Below, piece after piece: positions 53,653 through 63,130 of a DNA stretch of 64,000 nt. Origin of the DNA: Pseudomonas syringae (GTDB lineage: Bacteria; Pseudomonadota; Gammaproteobacteria; Pseudomonadales; Pseudomonadaceae). How positions within the stretch are numbered: position 1 is the first letter of the stretch; every line of letters starts with the position of its first letter. Under the pieces are notes generated by a model that worked only from the letters and a program-made list of their open reading frames with translations, was not told the DNA's origin and did no database searches. The stretch spans positions 133,483 to 197,482 of the forward strand of contig NZ_LGSI01000020.1 in assembly GCF_001698815.1 (NCBI RefSeq). Direction: 5' to 3'. A program made the translations under genes and the position numbers.

Positions 53653-56600
53653 ATGAGCTCTGTCAGCAAGATCACTACCGAGAAACCCGAAAATCCGGTG
53701 GATATCAAAGCCTGGGAGCAGGCGGTCCAGCAATCGAAGGAGGCCGGCATCCAGTGGGAGCTGCCTGCGGACGACAAGCGCACCGCGCAGGAAATCATCG
53801 ACGACAGTCCGTTGCTCAAGAGCGTGGGTGGGCGGGGTGATCGGGGTGAAGCCAAGGACAACCTGATCGCACAGGTCGGTGATTACACCAAGGACCCGGA
53901 CGCTGCGTTCCGCGCCGTCCAGGTACTCGAACACATCGAGACCTTCGACGCCAACGGTGGTCGCCTGGCCAGCAACGACATTGGCAACGACCGCATCGAC
54001 GGCTATACCAGCAGCAGCGACGCCAGACATGGCACCGAGGCCGGTCGCCTGAAGGATTTTGGCAAATCCGGTTTCTCCAACCTCAAGGGCGAGCTGCACG
54101 AGGTTCGATCCGCCGCTGACGATCCTGCCACCAGGGAGCAGGCCGAAAAGCTGGGCATCCAATGGCAGCGCCCGGAAGGTGATGATCGCTCGGCCAAGGA
54201 CATCATCGAAGGCGACCCGTTGCTCAAGAACCTCGGCAATCAAAGTGACGTCAAGGACATGCTCAAGGAGCAGGTCGGTGATTTTGAAACCGATCCTGAC
54301 GCCGCCTTCCGTGCCACTCAAGTGCTGGCCCACATCGAGCAGTTCGACGGCAACGGCACGCGCATCGTCGGTAACGACGTCGCCAACGGCAGTGTCGACG
54401 GATACACCAAAAGCGGCGAGGCTAAGAACGGCACCGAGGCCGGCCGGCTGCAGGATTTCGGCAAGGACGGTTTCGCAACCCTCAAGGGCCAGATGACCAA
54501 TGTGGCGGCCGCTGGCGACAACAAAGAAGCGCGCGAACAGGCTGAGAAACTCGGCATCATGTGGGCGCTACCCAAGGACGACACGCGTTCGGCCCAGGAC
54601 ATCATTGACGAAAATCCGCTGCTCAAGAACCTCGGTAACCAGAGCGGCGTCAAGGACATGCTCAAGGAGCAGGTCGGCGATTACGAGAAAGACGCCAACG
54701 CCGCCTTTCGCGCCGCCCAAGTGCTCGACCGGGTGACGATGTACGACGACAAGGGTAACGCGCAGTCTGGTGGTGACGTTTTCAACAGCAGCGTCGATGG
54801 CTTCACCAAAAGCGGCGAGGCAAAACACGGAACTGAAGCCGGCCGGCTGCAAGACTTCGGCAAACTGGGCTTTGACGCCCTGCCAGAGCTGAAGAAGACC
54901 GAGGAGATCAGCAGCTACAAGGACTACCTCAAGGCTAATCCTGACGCCGACGACGCCTCGAAAAAAATCGCCAGGTACACGGCGATCCTTGACGAGAACT
55001 ACGACGCGATCAAGGGCAAGACCGGCTCGGCCGACATGACCCCCGAGGCGCTGGCCGATTACAAGAACAAGAATCCCCAGCTCGGTGATGAGGTCAAGGA
55101 GGCCCTGGACTTCTGGTCGCAACCCGGTGCCTTTGCGCTGCTCGACAACGCCAAGAGCCCGCTGGAGCAGGGCGTCGATGGCAAGGCCAGCCGTGGCGAC
55201 GTGCAAGCCTTTCTCAAAAACACTGCCCCGAAAGATGTCGGCGCAGTAGGCACGCTGCTGGAAGCCGTCGCCGAAGGCAACCTGCTCAACAAGGTCAACA
55301 CCGACAAACTCAACAAGGACGTATTCGAGCATCCGGAAAACTACACGGCAGAACAGAAAGCTGCCGTCCTTCAGGAACTCAAGGCTGCGCAGCAATTGAT
55401 TGTCCAGGGTAGCGGCGCCGGCATGTGGAAAGACGACAAATCACAGGTCGCGATCGCCAACACTGTGCGCAGCCATCCCGACCCGCAAAAGCTCCTCGAT
55501 GACGTCAACAAGCACATCTCGGTCCTTGAGAAAGACCCCGCAGTGGTCAAGTTCTACAACGAAAACGCGACCAGTGAACTGGCCAAGGTGCTGGAGGGCA
55601 GCGACGGGCTCAAGGACGCGTTGCAAAGCACCTACGACAACAGCATCAAGACCGGCGACGCGCTGGATAAATTCTGGGACACCAATACCAAGGACGGCAA
55701 AACCGATCAGCAGACAGCGCTCGCTCAGTTCTATAGCTCGGCGCAGAGCATGCAACAGGCCTTGGGTATCAGCAAACCCGGTGAAATCCAGGAGGCGGTG
55801 CAGAAGTCCGAGCACAATAAGGACTTCGAATCTTTCTATGAAAAATCCCTGGTGACGGGTGATCGCCTCAAGGAGTTGCTCAAGACCCAAAGCTTCGAAG
55901 AGGCGAGCAGCCAGTTCAGCATGGAAGTGGCGATGTACAACGCTGCGCTGAACCCGGAATTCACCGGCAAGTTCGACGACAAACTGACCGAAAACTACAC
56001 GGCCATCGCTCAGGAGAATGTCTTTAATGACGCCACTTTCGAAGACCTGGAAAAGGCCTTCGGCAAGAATGGCGGCAAGGATCTGGATGAGGACAAGGTC
56101 AAGGCGCTGCTCGACGAGATCGGCAAGAGTAACCCTGAGCTATTGACCAATGCCGATGGCAAGGTCGCCACTTCCGACCAGATCCTGGCCGTGTTCAGAG
56201 GCAATTGGGACGTGCTGCGTCAAGGCACCAAGTCCATTTCCGAACTGGGCCTGTTCAGCGCGAACTCCTCGATCAAGGGCGCTTCCAGTGCCGGTGTTCT
56301 GCATGGCGTCAGCGGCCTGTTCATGGCCGGTATCACTATCGCCAAGGGTGCCAATGGCGCTGGCGCGCTGACCGATCGGCAGATCGTCGACATCAGCACC
56401 GGCTCGGTGCAAAGCGCGACGTTGCTGGTCGAAGGCGGTATCAAAAATTTCGCCAACAACTTCAAGGGCGCTGAAGATGTTATCGATCCGGACGTCTACA
56501 AGGACATCACCACCAACCTGTCGAAGCTGGAAAACGGCGCCAAGGGTCTCGGTGGACTTGCGGGCGTGGCGGCTGGCGCCTATGGCATTTTTGATGGCGT

Positions 56601-56973
56601 ACAGTCGATCCGCAAAGGCGAACTGGTATCCGGGGGCATGAGCATCACCGCAGGCTCGCTGGGTGCCATGGCCGGGCTGGCTTCAGCGGCTGAAGGCGCG
56701 GCCGGGGTATTCCAGCTCGCTGGCAGCGTTGTGCGCGCCTTGCCACTGATCGCCGGGAGCCTGGGCATTGCGGCGGCCGGTGTTGGCGCCCTTGCCCTGC
56801 TGATTCCAGGCTTGATCGAGGAGGGCAAGCAGGAAACCCGCGTCGACCGCTTCTCCAACCACCTCAGCGACTACCTGACCCAGTACGAGATCGACGGCGT
56901 CGAGAACGGTGATCTCTCGGATGTGCCGTATGAAGAGTGGCCGGGCCCGGAGGAAAGCACGATCGCATCGTGA
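53653..56973 (+). CDS. HrpK-like protein with three N-terminal repeats
   Basis: 1106 residues starting at ATG 53653 with an AAGGAA ribosome site. Residues about 22-412 contain three repeats of roughly 130 residues (each with GIxW, D-x-R-x-A-x-x-I-I, PLLKxxG, QVGDxxxDxxAAFRAxQVL and GTEAGRLxDFGKxGF). A long charged helical middle follows (about 430-860). The last 250 residues have hydrophobic segments (GVSGLFMAGITIAKGA, GLGGLAGVAAGAYGIFDGVQ, ALPLIAGSLGIAAAGVGALAL), as in HrpK-type type III translocators. No signal peptide, no secretion genes nearby and no clear hrp box. It may be a type III exported, membrane-inserting protein. Confidence 0.7.
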   Translation: MSSVSKITTEKPENPVDIKAWEQAVQQSKEAGIQWELPADDKRTAQEIIDDSPLLKSVGGRGDRGEAKDNLIAQVGDYTKDPDAAFRAVQVLEHIETFDANGGRLASNDIGNDRIDGYTSSSDARHGTEAGRLKDFGKSGFSNLKGELHEVRSAADDPATREQAEKLGIQWQRPEGDDRSAKDIIEGDPLLKNLGNQSDVKDMLKEQVGDFETDPDAAFRATQVLAHIEQFDGNGTRIVGNDVANGSVDGYTKSGEAKNGTEAGRLQDFGKDGFATLKGQMTNVAAAGDNKEAREQAEKLGIMWALPKDDTRSAQDIIDENPLLKNLGNQSGVKDMLKEQVGDYEKDANAAFRAAQVLDRVTMYDDKGNAQSGGDVFNSSVDGFTKSGEAKHGTEAGRLQDFGKLGFDALPELKKTEEISSYKDYLKANPDADDASKKIARYTAILDENYDAIKGKTGSADMTPEALADYKNKNPQLGDEVKEALDFWSQPGAFALLDNAKSPLEQGVDGKASRGDVQAFLKNTAPKDVGAVGTLLEAVAEGNLLNKVNTDKLNKDVFEHPENYTAEQKAAVLQELKAAQQLIVQGSGAGMWKDDKSQVAIANTVRSHPDPQKLLDDVNKHISVLEKDPAVVKFYNENATSELAKVLEGSDGLKDALQSTYDNSIKTGDALDKFWDTNTKDGKTDQQTALAQFYSSAQSMQQALGISKPGEIQEAVQKSEHNKDFESFYEKSLVTGDRLKELLKTQSFEEASSQFSMEVAMYNAALNPEFTGKFDDKLTENYTAIAQENVFNDATFEDLEKAFGKNGGKDLDEDKVKALLDEIGKSNPELLTNADGKVATSDQILAVFRGNWDVLRQGTKSISELGLFSANSSIKGASSAGVLHGVSGLFMAGITIAKGANGAGALTDRQIVDISTGSVQSATLLVEGGIKNFANNFKGAEDVIDPDVYKDITTNLSKLENGAKGLGGLAGVAAGAYGIFDGVQSIRKGELVSGGMSITAGSLGAMAGLASAAEGAAGVFQLAGSVVRALPLIAGSLGIAAAGVGALALLIPGLIEEGKQETRVDRFSNHLSDYLTQYEIDGVENGDLSDVPYEEWPGPEESTIAS
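53716..54890 (+). repeat. Three tandem ~130-codon repeats in the HrpK-like gene
   Basis: Copies lie at about 53716-54115, 54136-54510 and 54535-54890. Copies 2 and 3 are the closest: both contain LLKNLGNQS, VKDMLKEQVGD and KSGEAK, and their DNA is nearly the same across that block (for example GTCAAGGACATGCTCAAGG in both). Copy 1 has diverged and carries an insertion GGRGDRGEAK in that position. Confidence 0.85.
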
Positions 56974-57056
56974 TTGGTCCAGGCTGGGGTTTACCCGGCC
57001 TGGCCTTTCTGGAAACGAATTCCGGCCGGGCTGGCGCTGAGCGATCGGCACTCGTG

Positions 57057-59489
57057 TCAGAAGGTCGGCGTGTATTTCACGCTGAACATCATATTGCGCG
57101 GATCGCCGAAGTTGTTGTTGCCATTGAGCTGGTCATAGCCCGCAGTGTAGTAATGCTTGTCGAACAGGTTGTTGGCGTTCAGCGCCAGGCCGATCTCCTT
57201 CGTCAGCTGGTAGCCGAGGCGGGCATTCCACACGGTATAACCCGGTACGTCGAAGGTATGTTCGTAGCCCAGCGTATGGCTTTGCGTGGTGAAGCCCAGG
57301 CCAGTGCTGACACGACTCCAGTCGCCGCTGAACTGGTAATTGCTCCAGACCCGCAGCATGTGTTTAGGCGTCCAGTTGCTGAAGACTTTGCCTTCGTTGT
57401 CCGGGTCTTCCAGGTATTTGGTGGTGTTGTAGGTGTAACCGGCAAACAGTTGCAGGCCGGTGAGTACTTCGCCGCTGATTTCTGCGTCGATCCCCTGACT
57501 GCGAACTTTTCCTGATGACGTCGAGCAGTACCAGCCGTCGCAGGCGAAACCCGAAGCCAGGTCGTTGACGGGGCGATTCTCCTGGTCATAACGGAACACC
57601 GCCAGGGACGTGTTGATCCGGCCATCCAGCAGCTCGCCCTTGAGGCCGATTTCGTAGTTGCTGCCGATCACCGGTTTGAGCATCGAACCGCCCGTATCAC
57701 GGACCGTTTGGGGTTCGAACACATCGGTGTAGCTGGCATAAACCGCCCATTCGCGGCTCAAGTCATAAACGATGCCGGCATAGGGCGTGACTTCCCCGGT
57801 TTCATTGGTGGTGCTATCAGCGTCCGGGATGGCAACGTTGCTGAATGCGACCTGGGTTGATGACGTGTAGCGGTAGTCGTACCAGCTGACCCGGGAGCCG
57901 AGCACCAGGGTTAACGGTTCGAACGGTTTGATCCGCCAGCTTCCGTACAGGCCTTTCTGCCGGACGTCGTACTTGCTGGGCGTTGCACGACCCCCGGTCG
58001 TATTGAGCAAACCGTCGTAGCTGATTTCCGGACGGTTGTGATCAATGCCGAAGATTGTGTCGCTGCTGTTATTGAAGGTTCGAGCGAAGCGGTCGTCTGA
58101 TTTCAACTGGGCGTAGTTGCCGCCCAGCATGATTTCCTGCTGCATGGACAAGGCTTCGAAGCGTCCGGTGAGGTTCATGTCCAGACCGATCTTGGTCGAG
58201 TCGAAATCCGTTACGAAGTCGGCGTATTGCACGCCGCTGCCGTCCGCTTCGAGTCCGGCGCCACTGGTTTGCAAGCGCTGGTTTTTCGCCTTGTTGTCTT
58301 CCGCCATGCGCACGGCGCCGACCTTGAAGGCCCAGTCATCGTTGAAACGGTGCTCCAGGTCGGCATACACGGTGGTGACATCGATGTCCGAATGGTTCCA
58401 GCGAGCGCCGGTGTAGGTTGAACGCGACAGATCGACGGGTTTACCGTCGGCGTAGCGAGGCAGGCCGCGGATCATCGGTCGCGACTCGCTATCGGAGCGG
58501 CTCACAGCCAGACCAAGGGTGGTGTCCTCGCGCAGGTCGATGTCCAGCGCGCCGTAGAGCGAGTGAGTCTTGCTCCACTCGTAGTCGATGAATGAATCGC
58601 TCTGGTCTTCGTCGGCCACGAAACGGCCACGCACGGTGCCGGTCTGGTTCAGGGGGCCACCGGCATCCAGTTGCAGCCCGTAGTGATCCCAGGAACCGGC
58701 CTTGCCGGTTACGGTCACGGTCGAAGCGTTCTGGCCGCGCTTGCGCACCAGATTGATCGCGCCGCCGGGGCTGCCGGTGCCTTGAAGCAGGCCCGATGCG
58801 CCACGCAGCACTTCCATGCGATCAAAGAAGATCAGGTCCTGGGTGGCCCAATTGCCCAAGGCATAGGTGTTGCGCGGGATCGGCACGCCGTCGTACTGCC
58901 AGTCATCGATCTGAAAACCCCGCGAGGTGAGGATCATGCCCTTGCCCACGCCCTGAACGCCGACCAAGCCGGTGGTCTTGTTGGCTGCGTCCTTGAGGTC
59001 GGTGAGGTCCTGGTCATCCATTTGCTTGCGCGTCATCACAGTGACTGACTGCGGGATTTCCTTGAGCGTGTGCGTGCCCTTGCCGATTGTCACGGCCCGC
59101 GCGGCATAGGAGCCGGAGCCTTCGGTGGCGGCGTCGGTGCTGCGTTCAACGATGTTGGTGGCATCCAGTTGCAGCGCGTCGCTGTCCGCGACCGGCTCGA
59201 CGCTGAAGTTGCCTTGATCCGTCACCCGTAACTGCAAGCCGCTGCCCGCCAGCGCCCTGATCATCGCTTGCTCAACCGGCATCTGGCCGATCACCGCTGG
59301 CGCCTGTTTGCCCTGCACCAGTGAAGGTTTCAGCGAAATGATGTGCCCACTCTGGCCGGCGATCGCATTAAGCGTACTGGCGAGCGGGCCGGCCGGCAGA
59401 TTGAAGGTCAGGTTTTGCGCCAGGGCAGGGCTCGCCAGAGTTGTCAGAGCGACGGCAACGGAAAGGGCTTGGGGCCAGGTGTTGAACAC
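57057..59489 (-). CDS. TonB-dependent siderophore receptor with signalling domain
   Basis: 810 residues from GTG 59489 with a good AGGAG site. Signal peptide (ALSVAVALTTLASPALAQ), then an STN signalling domain (residues 26-100, FNLPAGPLASTLNAIAGQSG), a plug (SVTVMTRKQMDDQDLTDLKD) and a 22-strand barrel ending in the aromatic residue F. It imports a ferric siderophore across the outer membrane and signals through the FecR/FecI pair downstream in the map and upstream in transcription order. FpvA/FoxA-like; the ligand is not determinable. Confidence 0.93.
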   Translation of the reverse strand: MFNTWPQALSVAVALTTLASPALAQNLTFNLPAGPLASTLNAIAGQSGHIISLKPSLVQGKQAPAVIGQMPVEQAMIRALAGSGLQLRVTDQGNFSVEPVADSDALQLDATNIVERSTDAATEGSGSYAARAVTIGKGTHTLKEIPQSVTVMTRKQMDDQDLTDLKDAANKTTGLVGVQGVGKGMILTSRGFQIDDWQYDGVPIPRNTYALGNWATQDLIFFDRMEVLRGASGLLQGTGSPGGAINLVRKRGQNASTVTVTGKAGSWDHYGLQLDAGGPLNQTGTVRGRFVADEDQSDSFIDYEWSKTHSLYGALDIDLREDTTLGLAVSRSDSESRPMIRGLPRYADGKPVDLSRSTYTGARWNHSDIDVTTVYADLEHRFNDDWAFKVGAVRMAEDNKAKNQRLQTSGAGLEADGSGVQYADFVTDFDSTKIGLDMNLTGRFEALSMQQEIMLGGNYAQLKSDDRFARTFNNSSDTIFGIDHNRPEISYDGLLNTTGGRATPSKYDVRQKGLYGSWRIKPFEPLTLVLGSRVSWYDYRYTSSTQVAFSNVAIPDADSTTNETGEVTPYAGIVYDLSREWAVYASYTDVFEPQTVRDTGGSMLKPVIGSNYEIGLKGELLDGRINTSLAVFRYDQENRPVNDLASGFACDGWYCSTSSGKVRSQGIDAEISGEVLTGLQLFAGYTYNTTKYLEDPDNEGKVFSNWTPKHMLRVWSNYQFSGDWSRVSTGLGFTTQSHTLGYEHTFDVPGYTVWNARLGYQLTKEIGLALNANNLFDKHYYTAGYDQLNGNNNFGDPRNMMFSVKYTPTF

Positions 59490-59603
59490 AAAATTTCTCC
59501 TGTTTGTATGGAAGTGTCAGGAGATAGGTGGGATGAGAAATGAAAACCGGACACAAATAAGATCGATTTTCAAAAAAACTTTTGCCGCGTTACTAATAGC
59601 CAA

Positions 59604-60575
59604 TCACTTCCGGGAGCCAATCAGCGTCAGCCAGGGGCTGTAGCGATCCACGCGTATCGGCAGGGTTTCCGCCAGAGCATTCAAGGCCCGGTCGGGATCG
59701 TCTAGCGGGAACACACCCTGCACGCGCAAGCCTCGAATCTCCGGCGCCACGCGCACAAAACCTCGACTGTAAGGGCGCAGGGCATCGACCACTTGTTCAA
59801 GGGGTTCGTCCAGCACATTCAACCTGCCGCTCAGCCAGTCGGCGCGTTGGCGCTGATCGCCACTGACGAGGTCAATCCGCCGGGCGTGCAGCAGAGCCGA
59901 CTGACCTTCTTGCACCACTCGCGCCGTGCCGTCGAACAATCGTGCTTCGACCGAGTGCTGCAACACCACCAATCGGCTGGCCTCCTGCTCCTGGGCAACG
60001 AGAAACCGGGTACCCAGCGCGCGCACTTCGCCTTGGGCGGTGCGCACGCGCAACGGCCGGCGCGGGTCTGGCGCCACCTCAATCAGCAGTTCGCCATGGC
60101 GCAGAATCACCAGCCGTTGCTGGTCATCGAAGCGCAGATCCACCGCGCTATTGGCGTTCAGGCTCAGGCGACTGCCATCGGCCAGATCAAAGTTCTGACG
60201 CTGGCCGCGCCCGGTGTGCAGGTCCGCCAGCAGCGCATCAGCCAGCTGCGTCCCGGCACCCAGCCAGACACCGCCGCCGAGCAGGCCCAGGCCAGCGATC
60301 ACGCGCAAGGCATCGCGACGCGAAGCATTAGGCTGCAATAGCACTTGGCGGGCTTCGCCGGCGTGGCCGGGCAAGCGTCGATCCATGGCGAGAACGGTGT
60401 TGAATGAACCGCCGAGACGATCCTGCAATCTGGCCCAGGCCTGGCTATGCGCCTGGTCCATCGCCAACCACGTGTTAAAGCGTTCCTGCAGCGCGGCATC
60501 AGGCGTACTGGCGCGAAGTTTGACCATCCAGTCGATGGCCTGCTCGCTTGCCGGATCCAGGCGCGGCGGGTTCAT
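59604..60575 (-). CDS. fecR: FecR-like anti-sigma/transmembrane signal transducer
   Basis: 323 residues from ATG 60575; the extra codons upstream overlap the sigma gene. The N-terminal DUF4880 part (SEQAIDWMVKLRAS, FNTWLAMDQAHSQAWARL) is followed by a hydrophobic segment near residue 95-115 (LRVIAGLGLLGGGVWLGAG) and the FecR periplasmic domain (RTAQGEVRALGTRFLV). It senses the STN domain of the receptor and controls the FecI-like sigma factor. Overlaps its stop/start as ATGA. Confidence 0.9.
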   Translation of the reverse strand: MNPPRLDPASEQAIDWMVKLRASTPDAALQERFNTWLAMDQAHSQAWARLQDRLGGSFNTVLAMDRRLPGHAGEARQVLLQPNASRRDALRVIAGLGLLGGGVWLGAGTQLADALLADLHTGRGQRQNFDLADGSRLSLNANSAVDLRFDDQQRLVILRHGELLIEVAPDPRRPLRVRTAQGEVRALGTRFLVAQEQEASRLVVLQHSVEARLFDGTARVVQEGQSALLHARRIDLVSGDQRQRADWLSGRLNVLDEPLEQVVDALRPYSRGFVRVAPEIRGLRVQGVFPLDDPDRALNALAETLPIRVDRYSPWLTLIGSRK

Positions 60576-61078
60576 GGTGTCATTTCGCACAGATAGCACT
60601 GACGCAATGCCTGTTTCATGTAGCGACTGACCGTGCGCTCCGACAGCCCCAGCTTCTGGGCAATCGCCACGTAGCTCAGGCCATCCAGCTGGCTGTAGAG
60701 GAAAGTGGCCTTGACGACCATCGGCAGGCCGTCGATAGCCCGGTCGATGGCCACCAGGGCTTCGATCAGCAGCAACTGTTCTTCGGGGGAGGGTGCCAGC
60801 GCCTCGGGCAGGACGGACAAGCGCTCCAGGTAGGCCAACTCCAGCTTGCGCCGACGATGACGATCAAAGATCAGCCGGCGCGCGATGGTCGAAAGGTAGG
60901 CACGGGGTTGCTCGATGCTGTCGGGATCGACGCGCGCCGCCAGGATCTGACAAAACGTATCGGCTGCGGTGTCTTCGGCGTCCGCCCGATTGCGCAGATG
61001 CCGATGAATATGCGCCAGCAGCCAACGATGATGGTCGCTGAAAAAGAATCCCAGTTTGCTGGACGAAGGAGATTGCAC
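60572..61078 (-). CDS. fecI: FecI-like ECF sigma factor
   Basis: 168 residues from GTG 61078. Region 2 reads AEDTAADTFCQIL, and region 4 reads GLPMVVKATFLYSQLDGLSYVAIAQKLGLSERTVSRYMKQAL. It directs RNA polymerase to the siderophore receptor promoter when FecR is released. No ribosome site is evident before the GTG. A Fur-type site lies just upstream. Confidence 0.92.
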   Translation of the reverse strand: MQSPSSSKLGFFFSDHHRWLLAHIHRHLRNRADAEDTAADTFCQILAARVDPDSIEQPRAYLSTIARRLIFDRHRRRKLELAYLERLSVLPEALAPSPEEQLLLIEALVAIDRAIDGLPMVVKATFLYSQLDGLSYVAIAQKLGLSERTVSRYMKQALRQCYLCEMTP

Positions 61079-61097
61079 TGGTTGGCTTTCCAGATCT

Positions 61098-61118
61098 TAT
61101 TGAAAATCGTTCGCAATA
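61098..61118. promoter_or_regulatory. Candidate Fur box before fecI
   Basis: A 21-base imperfect inverted repeat with TATTG and CAATA ends around an AT-rich centre lies 20 bases upstream of the fecI start codon. Iron-starvation sigma genes are usually Fur-repressed, so this position is expected. The match to the 19-base Fur consensus is moderate. Confidence 0.5.
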
Positions 61119-61190
61119 ATACCTGTGTGACAAGAGACAGTGCAATCCTGTGTGAAGCGGAGCAGCGCCTTGCGGATTGGTTTGCGTCAG

Positions 61191-61973
61191 CTACTGCACA
61201 TGCCAGCCTAACTGGCTGGAAATCTGCTGCGTGGCTTCCATCAGCCGCTTGACGTAGTCCTGCTTGAGTTCTTCGCGAAAGCGAAAGCAAGGGAATGACA
61301 CGCTCATGCCACCGATCACATGGCCAAAACGGTCGCGGATGGGGGCGGCCAGACAGCGCATATTGTCTTCGAATTCTTCATGGTCTTCGGCATAGCCCTG
61401 GGCGCGAACCACTTCCAGTTCTTGCAGATAGGCCTCGATGCTGGTCAGGGTGTTGGCGGTGCGGCGTTCGAAGCTTTCTTCCTGCAAATGGGCGATCAGC
61501 TCAGGCTGCTCCAGCCACGCCATCAGCACCTTGCCGATACCGGTGCAGTAAAGCGGCGCACGTCGGCCGATGCGCGAGTACATGCGCAGATTGTATTTGG
61601 AGTCGATCTTGTGCACGTAGACGATGTTGCCTTCGTCGAGAATTCCCAGGTGCACGGTCTCGCCGGTCAATTCGTTGATACGCCGCATGCCCGGTTCCGC
61701 CTCGCGGACGATGTCCAGGTGGGGCAGGGCTTGCGCGCCCAGTTCAAACAGCCTAACGCTGAGCCGATAGCGATCTTCGGCGTCCTGCACCACATAGCCG
61801 CGGGCCTTGAGTGACTGCAGAAACCGGTAAACCGTGCTTTTGGACATGTCCAGTTTCTGCGCGATTTCCGACACGCCGCTTTCCTCGGGATGCTCGGCCA
61901 AGGCCTCAAGGACGGCCATGGTCCGGGCGACGGCGGAGACCAGTTCGTTGTTCTGAAGGGTGCTGTTGTCCAT
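61191..61973 (-). CDS. IclR-family regulator of sugar-acid catabolism
   Basis: 260 residues with the winged helix (SGVSEIAQKLDMSKSTVYRFLQSLKARGYVVQDAEDRYRLSVRL) and the IclR effector domain (MRRINELTGETVHLGIL, GHVIGGMSVSFPCFRF). It is divergent from the kdgK-manD operon, like KdgR-type regulators, and two matching sites lie between them. The likely effector is 2-keto-3-deoxygluconate. Confidence 0.9.
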   Translation of the reverse strand: MDNSTLQNNELVSAVARTMAVLEALAEHPEESGVSEIAQKLDMSKSTVYRFLQSLKARGYVVQDAEDRYRLSVRLFELGAQALPHLDIVREAEPGMRRINELTGETVHLGILDEGNIVYVHKIDSKYNLRMYSRIGRRAPLYCTGIGKVLMAWLEQPELIAHLQEESFERRTANTLTSIEAYLQELEVVRAQGYAEDHEEFEDNMRCLAAPIRDRFGHVIGGMSVSFPCFRFREELKQDYVKRLMEATQQISSQLGWHVQ

Positions 61974-62020
61974 GAAGGCTCCAACGGGAACGAAAACCCA
62001 AGGATATACGTTAGCGAATC

Positions 62021-62033
62021 AAAACGCTGTTTC
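62021..62033. promoter_or_regulatory. KdgR/IclR-type operator, copy 1
   Basis: AAAACGCTGTTTC here is the reverse complement of GAAACAGCGTTTT, matching copy 2 at 62089 in the pattern GAAAC-N3-GTTTT. It lies 48 bases upstream of the iclR start and may allow autoregulation. Confidence 0.55.
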
Positions 62034-62040
62034 ATTTTTC

Positions 62041-62101
62041 TTGACGGTCGAGAAAATCTGACTAAACTCGGCCACAAGCTTTTAAAATGAAACGCCGTTT
62101 T
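62041..62101 (+). promoter_or_regulatory. kdgK promoter with operator copy 2
   Basis: A -35 like TTGACG at 62041-62046 and a -10 like TAAACT at 62063-62068 are 16 bases apart. GAAACGCCGTTTT at 62089-62101 lies just downstream, where a bound repressor would block transcription. Together with copy 1 it makes a symmetric divergent control region for iclR and kdgK. Confidence 0.5.
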
Positions 62102-62124
62102 AAAAATAACAAAGGCGCGCAGTG

Positions 62125-63126
62125 ATGAAGGTAATTCCCGGGCAACGCCCGCAAACCGTTTCACCTCGTCCACTCAAAGTGGCGCTGGTGGGCGAGTGCA
62201 TGATCGAGATGCGCGGCGAGCCAGTCTCCGGTTTCAGCCAGACCTTCGGCGGCGATACGCTCAACGCTGCGGTTTATCTTTCCCGATTGAATCCCGACTC
62301 GCGGATTGTCGTGGACTACGTCACCGCCATCGGCGCCGACAGCTTCAGTGACGCCATGCGTCAGTTGTGGCGCGACGAAGGCGTCGGCGACCAACATGTG
62401 CGCGTAATTGAGGATGCGCTGCCGGGGTTGTACTTCATCCAGACCGACACCCAAGGCGAAAGACGCTTTCTGTATTGGCGGGGCGAAGCCGCAGCGCGGA
62501 GCATGTTTGACGGCCCTGAAGCCGACGCCCTGTTGCATGCCCTTGCGGATTACGACTACGTCTATCTGAGTGGCATCAGCCTGGCGATTCTCACCGCCAA
62601 TGGCCGCGAGCGGCTGATGCAGGCTTTGCGTCAGGCCCGTGAATCCGGCACGCGCATCGTCTTCGACAACAACTACCGTCCCCATCTGTGGCCCGATGCC
62701 CAGGCCGCGCGCCAGGCCTATGGCGCCATGCTGCGCCTGACTGACCTGGCGCTGATTACCTGGGAGGACGACGCCGCATTGTTCGGTTATGCCGATGTCG
62801 AGGCGTTGTTCCGCGCCTACGCAGATTTTGGCGTCGCCGAAGTCGCCCTCAAGCGTGGCGTCGCTTCGTGCTTGATCCAGTGCGCCTCAGGTCGTTTCGA
62901 AGTGCCCGCCGAGCAGGTGCGGCAGATCGTCGACACCACGGCGGCGGGCGACTCCTTCAGCGCGGCTTATCTTTCGTGTCGCCTGCAAGGTGGTGATCCA
63001 CAACTGGCTGCGCGTTGGGGTCATCGACTGGCGGCCCAGGTCGTCCAGCATCGCGGTGCACTGATCCCCTGCGCCGCCATGCCCAGCCTGAACATGCCTT
63101 CATTTTCTTCTGCCGTAGAGGCCTGA
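62125..63126 (+). CDS. kdgK: 2-keto-3-deoxygluconate kinase (PfkB family)
   Basis: 333 residues from ATG 62125 (an adjacent GTG is possible). [11 protein letters not shown] and [15 protein letters not shown] bind the sugar acid, and the PfkB signature [18 protein letters not shown] near residue 270 carries the catalytic aspartate and anion hole. It phosphorylates KDG to KDPG for the Entner-Doudoroff pathway. It precedes the mannonate dehydratase gene by four bases, which supports the assignment. Confidence 0.9.
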   Translation: MKVIPGQRPQTVSPRPLKVALVGECMIEMRGEPVSGFSQTFGGDTLNAAVYLSRLNPDSRIVVDYVTAIGADSFSDAMRQLWRDEGVGDQHVRVIEDALPGLYFIQTDTQGERRFLYWRGEAAARSMFDGPEADALLHALADYDYVYLSGISLAILTANGRERLMQALRQARESGTRIVFDNNYRPHLWPDAQAARQAYGAMLRLTDLALITWEDDAALFGYADVEALFRAYADFGVAEVALKRGVASCLIQCASGRFEVPAEQVRQIVDTTAAGDSFSAAYLSCRLQGGDPQLAARWGHRLAAQVVQHRGALIPCAAMPSLNMPSFSSAVEA

Positions 63127-63130
63127 TCCT

